Shown here: positions 1 through 6,079 of the stretch, piece by piece
Numbering within the stretch: the stretch's first letter is position 1
How the letters are laid out: every line of letters begins with the position of its first letter
Assembly (NCBI GenBank): GCA_035352555.1
Contig: DAOPXW010000047.1
Coordinates: 1-15,033 of the forward strand
Direction of reading: 5' to 3'
DNA from: UBA2922 sp035352555
GTDB taxonomy: Bacteria > Bacillota > Clostridia > Oscillospirales > Oscillospiraceae
Length of the DNA: 15,033 nucleotides
Notes under the pieces: model-generated
Databases searched by the model: none
Told to the model about the DNA's origin: nothing
What the model saw: the letters and a program-made list of their open reading frames with translations, nothing else
Program-made: the position numbers and the translations under genes

Positions 1-145
1 GACCCGGGCCTGCCCGAAGGCAGGCGGAGCCCCGCCTCAATTTGGATAAATAGCCGCCAAACCCTTGCTGTACAAGGGTTTGGGGAGCGGAGCGACGTTT
101 TTTGCGAAGACACGGTTTCGCAAAAAAATCGGCGTTTTGCGGCTT
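1..145. other. hairpin-rich intergenic stretch, no gene
   Basis: No convincing gene is present. Three inverted repeats are visible: a 7-bp stem with a CGAA loop (8-14 / 19-25), a perfect 11-bp stem CCAAACCCTTG / CAAGGGTTTGG (57-67 / 73-83), and an 11-bp stem TTTTTTGCGAA / TTCGCAAAAAA (98-108 / 117-127). The last has Ts on its 5' side and As on its 3' side on both strands, so it is not a classic terminator. The stretch lies downstream of the minus-strand PAP2 gene and may be its 3' untranslated region or a dispersed intergenic repeat. Confidence 0.5.
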
Positions 146-697
146 TCAGGCCGCGTTTTTCCTTTTGCGTTCATCCAGCCTGCGGAAGATCCGATCCGTG
201 AGCAGCTTGGCCAGCCAGCCCAGCGCAATGCCCAGAACGATCCCGGCCAGCACGTCGCTGGGATAATGGACGTACAGGTACAGCCGGGAATATGAGATGA
301 GCAGCGCTGCGATAAAGGATGGGATCCACAGCTTTGAACGGCGGAAATACAGCGCCGAGACCGCCGTGAACGAGGCGGCGGCATGGCCTGAGGGGAAGGA
401 AAAGTCCGTGGGCCTGGCCACCAGAAGCCGCACCGCGGTGTTGATGTCATAGGGCCGTATCCGGGCCACCAGCGGTTTGAGGATGCCGTTGCAGAGGATC
501 ACGTCCATGATCAGCGCCGCCGTCAGGGTGATGCCCAGCCTGCGGGTCCTGGGGATGCACAGCAGCGCGAGGGTGAGCAGAATCCAGAGGACGCCCGCGT
601 TGCCCAGTACGGTGATCTGGGGCATAATAAGGTCGCAGAACGCATTCCGCAGATGCGCCTGGATAAAATCGAGAATACTGAAATCGATGGCCGTCAT
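146..697 (-). CDS. PAP2-family membrane phosphatase
   Basis: A 183-residue integral membrane protein of the PAP2 superfamily (phosphatidic acid phosphatase / undecaprenyl-pyrophosphate phosphatase type). The three-part signature is complete: K74-x6-R81-P82, P102-S-G-H105, and S137-R138-x5-H144-x3-D148. H105 and H144 are the expected catalytic histidines. Hydrophobic stretches at about 33-48, 55-72, 124-137 and 146-165 fit a short multi-spanning protein, and a basic tail (RRLDERKRK) ends it. The usual role is to remove a phosphate from a lipid (pyro)phosphate at the membrane, often recycling the C55 carrier used for wall synthesis; the exact substrate cannot be read from the sequence. It lies 68 bp after a polysaccharide deacetylase on the same strand, which suits a cell-envelope role, but it has its own promoter. 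A weak purine-rich site (AAGGGGG) precedes the ATG. Confidence 0.9.
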   Translation of the reverse strand: MTAIDFSILDFIQAHLRNAFCDLIMPQITVLGNAGVLWILLTLALLCIPRTRRLGITLTAALIMDVILCNGILKPLVARIRPYDINTAVRLLVARPTDFSFPSGHAAASFTAVSALYFRRSKLWIPSFIAALLISYSRLYLYVHYPSDVLAGIVLGIALGWLAKLLTDRIFRRLDERKRKNAA

Positions 698-728
698 CGG
701 AAGGCCCCCTTTTTGCGTGGTGCTTCGC

Positions 729-757
729 AGTATACCAGCTTACGGGGTGAAAGGCAA
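729..757 (-). promoter_or_regulatory. sigma-70-type promoter for the PAP2 gene
   Basis: On the minus strand TTGCCT (752-757) and TATACT (729-734) are separated by exactly 17 bp, and TGG directly precedes the -10 box, giving an extended -10. It lies about 30 bp upstream of the PAP2 start and after the deacetylase stop, so PAP2 can be transcribed on its own. Confidence 0.75.
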
Positions 758-765
758 GTGCCCTG

Positions 766-1665
766 TCACGGGGTGAGGCAGCGCATGAAGTCCTCGGTGG
801 AGATGCCGGAGGGGCGGTTGAAGCGGCCCAGATTGTAGAGCTCCTCCGGGTTGCCGGTGAGATAGTTCAGCCGTTTTTCACAGGTGAGGGCCGCCGTGAA
901 GCCCAGAGATTTGAGGACCGGCAGGGCCCCGCCGCTGACAAAGCCATAGGGATAGGCGAACACGGTGGGCGTGACCCCGGCGTTGTGCCGCAGGGCCATC
1001 TGCAGCCGGGACAGGTCGGTGGTAAGCGCCAGACGATAAGCCCCGTCGCTTTCGCCCGCCATCTGCGTACCGCCCCGGCGGCCTTCCGATATACCGTGCA
1101 TCCCCCAGGTGTGGCTACCGATTTCCACCAGCCCGAAATCGCTGAGGCTGCGGATGTCGTTCCAGGTGAGATAGGCGTAATCCGCGGTGCGGTCGCCGTT
1201 GTCGGTGCAGCGCTGGACGAATTCGCCCACCACGGAGATTACGGCCTTCATGTCGGTCTCCCGCAGAATGGGCAGCACATTGGTGAGATTGTTGAGATAG
1301 CCGTCATCCAGGGTGATCACCACCGGCTTTTCCGGCAGCGGCGTACCCGCCGTCTCGTAAGCATAGAGCTGCGAGAGAAATACCGCCGTGTAGCCGTGGG
1401 ACCGCAGATAGTCCATATCGGCGCGGAACACCGCGGGGCTGACCACATAGTCGCCGGCGCGGGCGGAGTCCGACAGCACGCTGTGGTACAGGAGAATGGG
1501 GACGCAAACCGGCGCGGGCGCGGCGGACGCGGACGGCGCGGGGACGGCCAGCGCCGCGAAAGGGGACGGCGAGGTCTGGTGTTTTGCCGCCAGCCCCAGG
1601 AGAACGGTCACCGCCAGCGCCGGAATCAGTATCCTGGCCAGGCGGCGGAAATTGTTCTTGTTCAA
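766..1665 (-). CDS. polysaccharide deacetylase, membrane-anchored
   Basis: NodB-homology (carbohydrate esterase 4) deacetylase, acting outside the membrane on N-acetylated wall or surface sugars. I choose a TTG start at 1663-1665 because GGGAGG on the minus strand (1675-1680) lies 8 nt upstream; the in-frame ATG at 1719 has no such site and would add 18 unlikely residues. This gives 299 residues. In that numbering there is an N-terminal hydrophobic anchor (about 8-27), an Ala/Pro/Ser linker (30-52), the family opening PILLYH (56-61), the metal-binding pair D120-D121 in TLDDGY, SHTWGMH with H185 and H190, and the later FAYPYG motif. The histidine motif is H-x4-H rather than the classic H-x3-H, a spacing I believe also occurs in Firmicutes members. 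The anchor has no obvious cleavage site, so a membrane-tethered enzyme is likely. No clear promoter was seen upstream. Confidence 0.88.
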   Translation of the reverse strand: MNKNNFRRLARILIPALAVTVLLGLAAKHQTSPSPFAALAVPAPSASAAPAPVCVPILLYHSVLSDSARAGDYVVSPAVFRADMDYLRSHGYTAVFLSQLYAYETAGTPLPEKPVVITLDDGYLNNLTNVLPILRETDMKAVISVVGEFVQRCTDNGDRTADYAYLTWNDIRSLSDFGLVEIGSHTWGMHGISEGRRGGTQMAGESDGAYRLALTTDLSRLQMALRHNAGVTPTVFAYPYGFVSGGALPVLKSLGFTAALTCEKRLNYLTGNPEELYNLGRFNRPSGISTEDFMRCLTP

Positions 1666-1815
1666 ATGTTTCGACCTCCCGCACCAGTATGTGCGGCGGC
1701 GTGAAAAGCATTCAGGCACTTGTCGAATCCGCGAAAAAATTGATAGGATCGCGGGATGTAATTCAGCTTGCCCTCCCCTTGAACAATCCGGGGGATAAAT
1801 TTTTTCGCATTTTGA

Positions 1816-1843
1816 TTGATATTCACACGGAAAGAGCTACAAT
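1816..1843 (+). promoter_or_regulatory. sigma-70-type promoter for the lipase gene
   Basis: TTGATA (1816-1821) and TACAAT (1838-1843) are separated by 16 bp. This lies 41 bp upstream of the lipase ATG, with a GAGAGAGG ribosome binding site in between. Confidence 0.7.
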
Positions 1844-1884
1844 AGAGGCCGGAACGGAGTTTCATTCCGTTTGGAGAGAGGAAA

Positions 1885-3258
1885 ATGAAAAAAAGCAAAA
1901 AACTGCTGGCGCTGCTGCTGGCCGTGCTGCTGGCCGTTTCCGCATTGGCGCTCCCGGCGTCCGCCGCCGGAGCCGGATCCATCGGCACCAGGTATCCCAC
2001 CGTTTTCGTCCACGGCCTGATGGGCTGGGGCTCCTATGATCGGATCAACGACATCGTGCCCTATTGGGGCATGACCACCGGCGATCTGATGACCTATCTG
2101 CAAGGCCAGGGCTGCGAGTGTTATTCCGCGACCGTGGGGCCGCTTTCCAGCGCCTGGGATCGCGCCTGCGAGCTGTACGCCCAGCTGAAAGGCACCGTGG
2201 TAGACTACGGCGCGGCTCACGCCGCAAAATACGGTCACAGCCGCTGGGGGCAGGACTTTACCGGTGCCGGCAGCAATAGTTTTACCAAGCTTCTGCCCGG
2301 CGTGTGGGACGCCAAGCACCCCATCAATCTGGTTGGCCACAGCTTCGGCGGGGCCACCATCCGCCTGTTTGCCGATATTCTGGCTGACGGCAGCGCCGAG
2401 GAGCAGGCCTATGCCAGGGCCCACCCAGACGCCGCGCGCCCGCTGTCCGATTTCTTCACGGGCGGCAAGGGCGACTGGGTGCATTCCCTGACCACCGTGG
2501 CCGCGCCCAGCAACGGCACCACCTTTATCGAGGCCAACAGTGACGCCACTGCGGCGGCGGCCGTGCTGGTGACCGCCATGGCCAAGACGCTGGGCATCTC
2601 CGACCTGAAGGGTGTTTACGATTTCCGGCTGGAACAGTTCGGTATCTATGCCGACCCCGACGAGACCATCTGCCAGGCCCTGACCCGGGTGCTGAGCTCC
2701 GGCTTCCTGCTGCACAACGACAACGCTTTTGAGGATCTGACCATCGACAGGGCCACGGACCTCAACAAGGGCATTGAAATGCAGGGCGCCATCTATTATT
2801 TCTCCTATTACGGCAACAGAACCTGCTATAATTCAGCCACGAAGAGCTATCAGCCCACCCTGCGGATGTGGCTGCCGTTCCAGCCCTTCTCCCTGAAAAT
2901 GTGCCGCTATTCCGGCACCACCGCGGGCTGGTATTTCGACGGCTACGGCGCCGGGCTCAAGACTGTGAGAGTCACGCCTACCAAAGTAAACAAAACCTGG
3001 CAGCCCAACGACGGCATGGTGAACGTGGTGTCCGGACAATGGCCGTTCCATTATGATCGGCGGGGCGTCAGGCACGACGACAATCACGCCCCGGGCACCG
3101 TGGGCATGACCGGCGCCAAGACCGCCGTCTGGTACGTGATGCCGGAGCAGTCCGTGGATCACATCGGCTTTGTGGGCAGCTTTTTCAACGAGGACATTTT
3201 GTCGACCCACGCCTTCTATCGCGGTCTGATGAGCAACATCGTCAACTGCGGCGGCTGA
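1885..3258 (+). CDS. secreted zinc-type lipase (class I.5-like)
   Basis: A 457-residue alpha/beta-hydrolase resembling the family I.5 lipases of Bacillus/Geobacillus (L1/T1 type), which hydrolyse ester bonds of acylglycerols outside the cell. It begins with a typical signal peptide (KKSKK, a Leu/Ala-rich core, then ASA-A cleavage near residue 27). The oxyanion region is PTVFVHGLMGWG. The nucleophile is S153 in GHSFGG; D376 (NDGMVN) and H426 (VDHIGFVG) complete the triad. The stretch VGPLSSAWDRACELYAQ and the following GAAHAAKYGH match the zinc-site region of the I.5 family: D92, H112 and H118 have the same spacing as zinc ligands D61, H81 and H87 of the L1/T1 enzymes; D246 or E250 could be the fourth ligand. 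It is a single-gene unit with its own promoter and terminator. The function class is firm; the natural substrate is not known. Confidence 0.9.
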   Translation: MKKSKKLLALLLAVLLAVSALALPASAAGAGSIGTRYPTVFVHGLMGWGSYDRINDIVPYWGMTTGDLMTYLQGQGCECYSATVGPLSSAWDRACELYAQLKGTVVDYGAAHAAKYGHSRWGQDFTGAGSNSFTKLLPGVWDAKHPINLVGHSFGGATIRLFADILADGSAEEQAYARAHPDAARPLSDFFTGGKGDWVHSLTTVAAPSNGTTFIEANSDATAAAAVLVTAMAKTLGISDLKGVYDFRLEQFGIYADPDETICQALTRVLSSGFLLHNDNAFEDLTIDRATDLNKGIEMQGAIYYFSYYGNRTCYNSATKSYQPTLRMWLPFQPFSLKMCRYSGTTAGWYFDGYGAGLKTVRVTPTKVNKTWQPNDGMVNVVSGQWPFHYDRRGVRHDDNHAPGTVGMTGAKTAVWYVMPEQSVDHIGFVGSFFNEDILSTHAFYRGLMSNIVNCGG

Positions 3259-3325
3259 CGTCGGCGCAAACTGCGCTCGCTCCAGTTCCGCCCGGTTCCG
3301 CGTCGGCGCAAACTGCGCTCGCTCC
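3259..3325. repeat. 25-bp direct repeat, two copies, period 42
   Basis: An identical 25-bp sequence beginning CGTCGGCGCAAACTGCGCTC occurs at 3259-3283 and 3301-3325, starting directly after the lipase stop codon. The 17-bp spacer (AGTTCCGCCCGGTTCCG) resembles the sequence after the second copy (GCTTCAGCCCGGTTCC), so the true unit is about 42 bp and slightly diverged. Confidence 0.85.
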
Positions 3326-3327
3326 GC

Positions 3328-3359
3328 TTCAGCCCGGTTCCTTTGGAAACCGGGCTGAA
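3328..3359. repeat. 12-bp inverted repeat, hairpin
   Basis: TTCAGCCCGGTT (3328-3339) and AACCGGGCTGAA (3348-3359) are perfect complements around an 8-nt loop. No T-run follows, so it is not a terminator by itself; it lies between the direct repeat and the real terminator. Confidence 0.8.
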
Positions 3360-3389
3360 CCTGCGTATCGCTTCGTTGCGCCTCCTTTT

Positions 3390-3425
3390 CCGCAGACAAA
3401 CGCCCGCGTTTGCCTGCGGTTTTTT
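3390..3425 (+). terminator. intrinsic terminator of the lipase gene
   Basis: CCGCAGACAAACG (3390-3402) pairs with CGTTTGCCTGCGG (3407-3419) with a single A/C mismatch and a 4-nt loop, followed directly by six Ts (3420-3425). Confidence 0.85.
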
Positions 3426-3427
3426 GC

Positions 3428-3476
3428 GGGGGACGGGAGACGGGAGACGGGGGACGGGAGACGGGAGACGAAGGAC
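3428..3476. repeat. tandem heptamer repeat, seven units
   Basis: Seven consecutive 7-bp units: GGGGGAC, GGGAGAC, GGGAGAC, then the same triplet again, then a diverged GAAGGAC. There is thus a 21-bp higher-order period present twice. The purine-rich strand is the plus strand. It lies between the lipase terminator and the Rrf2-type gene. The length suggests a slippage-prone microsatellite. Confidence 0.9.
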
Positions 3477-3499
3477 AAAAATTATCCGCAGGGTGCGAA

Positions 3500-3547
3500 T
3501 TGACTCTTGCGCAAGCATAAACACTGTGCTAAAGTAGGTTTATAAAC
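3500..3547 (+). promoter_or_regulatory. possible promoter/operator of the Rrf2-type gene
   Basis: A -10-like TGCTAAAGT (TAAAGT 3530-3535, extended TG) lies 16 bp after a weak TTGCGC (3508-3513). Two perfect 10-bp palindromes flank it: CTTGCGCAAG (3506-3515) and GTTTATAAAC (3538-3547). They could be operators, possibly for autoregulation by the downstream protein, but neither matches a site I know. TTGACT at 3500-3505 has no suitable -10 at 16-18 bp. Confidence 0.35.
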
Positions 3548-3565
3548 TGTGAGAGAGGGCTTGTG

Positions 3566-3994
3566 ATGCTGATCTCTACCAGGGGCCGTTACGCGCTGCG
3601 GGTCATGGCCGACCTTGCGGCGCACGATGACGGCGACTATATTGTGTTGATGGATATCGCCCGGCGGCAGGAGATCTCCGAAAAGTATCTGGAGAGCATT
3701 TTGGCCGTGCTGAGCAAGGCGGACTTGGTGCAGGCCGCGCGGGGCCGGGGCGGCGGCTATCGCCTGTCCCGGGCACCGGAGGACTACACGGTGGGCAGCA
3801 TTCTGCGCCTGACGGAGGGGAGCCTCTCGCCGGTGGCCTGCCTGCGGAATGGAGCGGACGGCTGCAGCCGCGCCGCGGACTGCCCCACCCTGCCCGTGTG
3901 GGAGGAGCTGGACGGCATCATTGAGCGCTATCTGGACGGCGTGACGCTGCGGGATCTGATGCACAACGGGGAGAAAAATTCGCCCAAAGGTTGA
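3566..3994 (+). CDS. Rrf2/IscR-like transcriptional regulator
   Basis: A 142-residue winged-helix regulator of the Rrf2 family. The family opening MLISTRGRYALRVM fits an ATG at 3566 rather than the GTG at 3563. The recognition helix lies around residues 30-52 and the wing is the GRGGGYRLSR motif (60-69). Three cysteines, C92, C100 and C106, sit where IscR-type members bind an Fe-S cluster (E. coli IscR uses C92, C98, C104), so an Fe-S or thiol-responsive sensor is plausible. CymR-type members without the cysteines control sulfur amino acid genes. The gene ends inside a strong promoter that reads into a Met/Cys-rich mini-ORF and metNIQ, which suggests it may regulate sulfur amino acid uptake; that link is inferred from position only. 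A GAGAGAGGG purine tract precedes the start. Confidence 0.9.
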   Translation: MLISTRGRYALRVMADLAAHDDGDYIVLMDIARRQEISEKYLESILAVLSKADLVQAARGRGGGYRLSRAPEDYTVGSILRLTEGSLSPVACLRNGADGCSRAADCPTLPVWEELDGIIERYLDGVTLRDLMHNGEKNSPKG

Positions 3995-4019
3995 CAGGCG
4001 CCGGATATGGTGTTACAAT
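3991..4019 (+). promoter_or_regulatory. strong sigma-70 promoter for mini-ORF and metNIQ
   Basis: TTGACA (3991-3996), a 17-bp spacer and TACAAT (4014-4019) with an extended TGT before the -10 box. The -35 box overlaps the stop codon of the Rrf2-type gene. It is near consensus, so it would be very active unless repressed. Confidence 0.85.
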
Positions 4020-4066
4020 CGGCGACATTCAGGCAAACCACTTTTCACGAAAGGAGACGCGCCATA

Positions 4067-4168
4067 ATGAAATCCTTCAATCGCACCGCTGGGATGGAGA
4101 TGATGATGTGCATGCGCAGCATGTGCATGACTTTTCACGCCTATGGCCCGTCTTGCAGCGGCTCCTGA
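4067..4168 (+). CDS. Met/Cys-rich 33-aa mini-ORF, candidate leader peptide
   Basis: ATG at 4067 is preceded by AAAGGAGA (4050-4057) at good spacing, and the frame stops at TGA 4166-4168. The 33-residue product has 8 Met and 3 Cys; residues 10-21 read MEMMMCMRSMCM, 7 Met and 2 Cys in 12 positions. It begins about 40 nt after the transcription start expected from the consensus promoter. A terminator hairpin follows 30 nt after its stop and then metN. That order (promoter, Met-codon-rich short ORF, terminator, methionine importer) is the layout of a translation-coupled attenuator. A small Met/Cys-rich functional peptide, for instance a metal binder, is the alternative. I see no signal peptide and cannot assign a family. 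Confidence 0.65.
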   Translation: MKSFNRTAGMEMMMCMRSMCMTFHAYGPSCSGS

Positions 4169-4198
4169 TAATTTGCGGTGATTTGATATCTGCTGATT

Positions 4199-4237
4199 AT
4201 GAGGTCGGAAGCAAGCGAGCTTCCGACCTCATTTTTT
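4199..4237 (+). terminator. intrinsic terminator/attenuator before metN
   Basis: ATGAGGTCGGAAGC (4199-4212) and GCTTCCGACCTCAT (4219-4232) form a perfect 14-bp stem with a 6-nt loop, followed by a T-run to 4237. metN starts only 32 nt later, leaving no room for a new promoter, so metNIQ transcripts appear to need read-through. I could not find a convincing antiterminator pairing upstream by eye. Confidence 0.85.
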
Positions 4238-4269
4238 GCTGCCATTTTTGAAGAAGGAAGTCCATCGGA

Positions 4270-5265
4270 ATGATTGAACTGCGAAATCTCAGCAAGGTTT
4301 ATCCCAACGCGGGCAAGCCCGTCACGGCGCTGGAGGGCATCGACCTCACCGTCGGCGACGGCGAGATTTTCGGCATCATCGGCCTGTCCGGCGCGGGAAA
4401 ATCCACCCTGGTGCGCTGCATCAATCTGCTGGAAAAGCCCACGGGCGGCGAGGTACTGATCGACGGACAGGATCTGACGAAGCTGTCCGGCAGGGAACTG
4501 CTGAAAATGCGGCGCTCCATCGGCATGATCTTTCAGGGCTTTAATCTGCTGGAGCAGCGCACCGTGCTGAAAAACGTGTGCTTCCCGCTGGAGATCGCGG
4601 GGGAGAGCAGGGCCGGCGCCGCGCGGCGGGCGGAGGAGCTGCTGGCGCTGGTGGGCCTTTCGGAGAAAAAGAACGCCTACCCGTCCCAACTGTCCGGCGG
4701 ACAGAAGCAGCGGGTGGCCATCGCCCGGGCGCTGGCCACAAGGCCCAAGTACCTGCTGTGCGACGAGGCCACTTCGGCGCTGGACCCCACCACCACCCGG
4801 TCCATTCTGGAGCTGCTGCGGCAGATCAACGATACGCTGGGCGTGACCATCGTCGTCATCACCCACGAGATGCGCGTCATCGACGCCATCTGCGACCGGG
4901 TGGCCGTCATCGACCAAAGCCGCATCGCCGAGGAGGGCAAGGTCGGCGAGGTGTTCGCCAATCCCCGCTCCGACATCGCAAAGCAGCTGATCCTGCGGCA
5001 GGACCCGGCGGAAAACGCCTTCAAAACTTTCTCCGGGAAAAAGCTGCGGCTGGTGTTCGACGGGGTGACCTCCAACAAGCCGCTGATCGCGGAAATGGTG
5101 CTGGCCTGTCAGGCCCCGGTCAATGTGATCCGGGCCGATATGCGCGATATCGACGGCGCGGCCCGCGGCTACACCGTGGTGGAGCTGCCCGACGACCCCC
5201 GGCAGTCCGACAAACTCATCGCCTGGCTCAAGGCCAGCCCCATTCAATTCTACGAGGAGGCGTAA
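4270..5265 (+). CDS. metN: methionine ABC transporter, ATP-binding protein MetN
   Basis: A 331-residue ATPase powering uptake of methionine (and possibly D-methionine or related sulfur compounds) on the inner face of the membrane. Walker A is GLSGAGKST (38-46), the Q-loop glutamine is Q89, the signature is LSGGQ (141-145), Walker B is YLLCDE (161-166) and the switch histidine is H199. A C-terminal extension from about residue 255 has the length and pattern of the NIL domain, which binds methionine and inhibits transport in MetN proteins. AAGGAAG precedes the ATG at 9 nt. metI follows after 3 nt. An alternative is a close relative that carries another amino acid, but with MetI and a MetQ-type lipoprotein alongside, MetN is most likely. 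Confidence 0.93.
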   Translation: MIELRNLSKVYPNAGKPVTALEGIDLTVGDGEIFGIIGLSGAGKSTLVRCINLLEKPTGGEVLIDGQDLTKLSGRELLKMRRSIGMIFQGFNLLEQRTVLKNVCFPLEIAGESRAGAARRAEELLALVGLSEKKNAYPSQLSGGQKQRVAIARALATRPKYLLCDEATSALDPTTTRSILELLRQINDTLGVTIVVITHEMRVIDAICDRVAVIDQSRIAEEGKVGEVFANPRSDIAKQLILRQDPAENAFKTFSGKKLRLVFDGVTSNKPLIAEMVLACQAPVNVIRADMRDIDGAARGYTVVELPDDPRQSDKLIAWLKASPIQFYEEA

Positions 5266-5268
5266 GGG

Positions 5269-5949
5269 ATGCTGTCCGATCTTTTCTATAAATTGTGGAA
5301 TGCCGGCGTCATCGGCACGGGCGTTTGGGAGACGGTGTATATGACCGGACTTTCCACGCTGGCGGCCTACGGCATCGGCCTGCCGTTGGGCATCGTGCTC
5401 AGCGTCACCGACGGCGGCGGCCTGCACCCCATCGGCTGGCTCAACCGGGCGCTGGGCTTCGTGGTGAACGTGTTCCGAAGCATCCCGTTCATCATCCTCA
5501 TGGTGGCCATGCTGCCCGTGGCCAAGGCCGTGGTGGGCACCAGCCTGGGCAACAAGGCCATGATCGTGACGCTGGTCATCGCCGCGGCCCCCTATGTGGC
5601 GCGGATGGTGGAGAGCTCGATCAAAGAGGTGGACCCCGGCGTCATCGAGGCCGCGCAGGCCATGGGCACGCCCAATTCCAAGATCGTCACCAAGGTGCTG
5701 GTGCCGGAATCCCGCCCCGCGCTGATCGTGGGGGCCGTGATCTCCACCGTGACCATCCTTGGATATTCCGCCATGGCCGGCACCATCGGCGGCGGCGGCC
5801 TGGGCCAGATCGCCATCACCTGGGGCTATCAGAAATACAAAGACGATATTATCTGGGTGTGCGTGGTGCTCACCGTGATTCTCGTGCAGCTCCTTCAGGA
5901 GCTGGGCACCGTCATCGTACGCCGCACGGATAAACGCATCACGAAATAG
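5269..5949 (+). CDS. metI: methionine ABC transporter permease MetI
   Basis: A 226-residue membrane permease of the MetI family. It has about five hydrophobic segments (near 18-47, 62-90, 97-112, 150-172 and 192-212). The cytoplasmic coupling loop carries the EAA motif (EAAQAMGTPNSKIVTKVLVP, from residue 127, with conserved G133), which docks onto MetN. FRSIPFIIL (69-77) and AGTIGGGGLGQIAI are also typical of the family. The ATG is 3 nt after the metN stop, with a GAGGAGG site inside the end of metN, so the two genes are translationally coupled. Length is normal for the family. Confidence 0.93.
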   Translation: MLSDLFYKLWNAGVIGTGVWETVYMTGLSTLAAYGIGLPLGIVLSVTDGGGLHPIGWLNRALGFVVNVFRSIPFIILMVAMLPVAKAVVGTSLGNKAMIVTLVIAAAPYVARMVESSIKEVDPGVIEAAQAMGTPNSKIVTKVLVPESRPALIVGAVISTVTILGYSAMAGTIGGGGLGQIAITWGYQKYKDDIIWVCVVLTVILVQLLQELGTVIVRRTDKRITK

Positions 5950-5958
5950 GAGGATGTT

Positions 5959-6059
5959 ATGATCCTGGACTTTGAGCGGCTGGTGAGAGCCAATTTCAGG
6001 TATGGGCGAATGTGCTGCCGGAGAAAGACCCGGCACTGAACCTTACCATTTATAATTAA
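5959..6059 (+). pseudogene. short ORF or gene remnant between metI and metQ
   Basis: An ATG at 5959 is preceded by a perfect AGGAGG (5948-5953, overlapping the metI stop) at 5 nt. It opens a 26-codon frame starting MILDFERLVRANF that stops at 6039 after a Cys/Arg-rich tail. A second frame across the same DNA (about 5976-6059) reads QVWANVLPEKDPALNLTIYN before TAA and looks more protein-like than the tail of the first. This is what a small gene broken by a deletion and frameshift would leave. I do not recognise the parent. It could instead be a non-functional spacer ORF. Confidence 0.35.
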
Positions 6060-6079
6060 ACATTGAAGGAGAGAACACC

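Noticed and set aside
98..127. Terminator of the PAP2 gene.
   Set aside because: On the minus strand the stem has Ts at its 5' side and As at its 3' side, the reverse of an intrinsic terminator.
1666..1719. Upstream ATG start for the polysaccharide deacetylase.
   Set aside because: It lacks a ribosome binding site and would place 18 Cys/Arg-rich residues before the membrane anchor; the TTG at 1665 has GGGAGG at 8 nt.
3259..3476. CRISPR array.
   Set aside because: The repeats are a two-copy 42-bp unit and a 7-bp tandem array without unique spacers, and no cas genes are nearby.
4020..4270. SAM (S-box) riboswitch or T-box before metN.
   Set aside because: I see no T-box sequence and no multi-helix S-box core; most of the leader is taken up by the mini-ORF and one terminator hairpin.
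4141..6036. Long minus-strand open frame across metN and metI (631 codons); similar ones at 6095-7972, 7951-9189, 9119-11098 and 11378-13128.
   Set aside because: They are antisense to clearly recognisable genes, have His/Gly/Gln-rich low-complexity products and arise from the high GC content, which makes stop codons rare.
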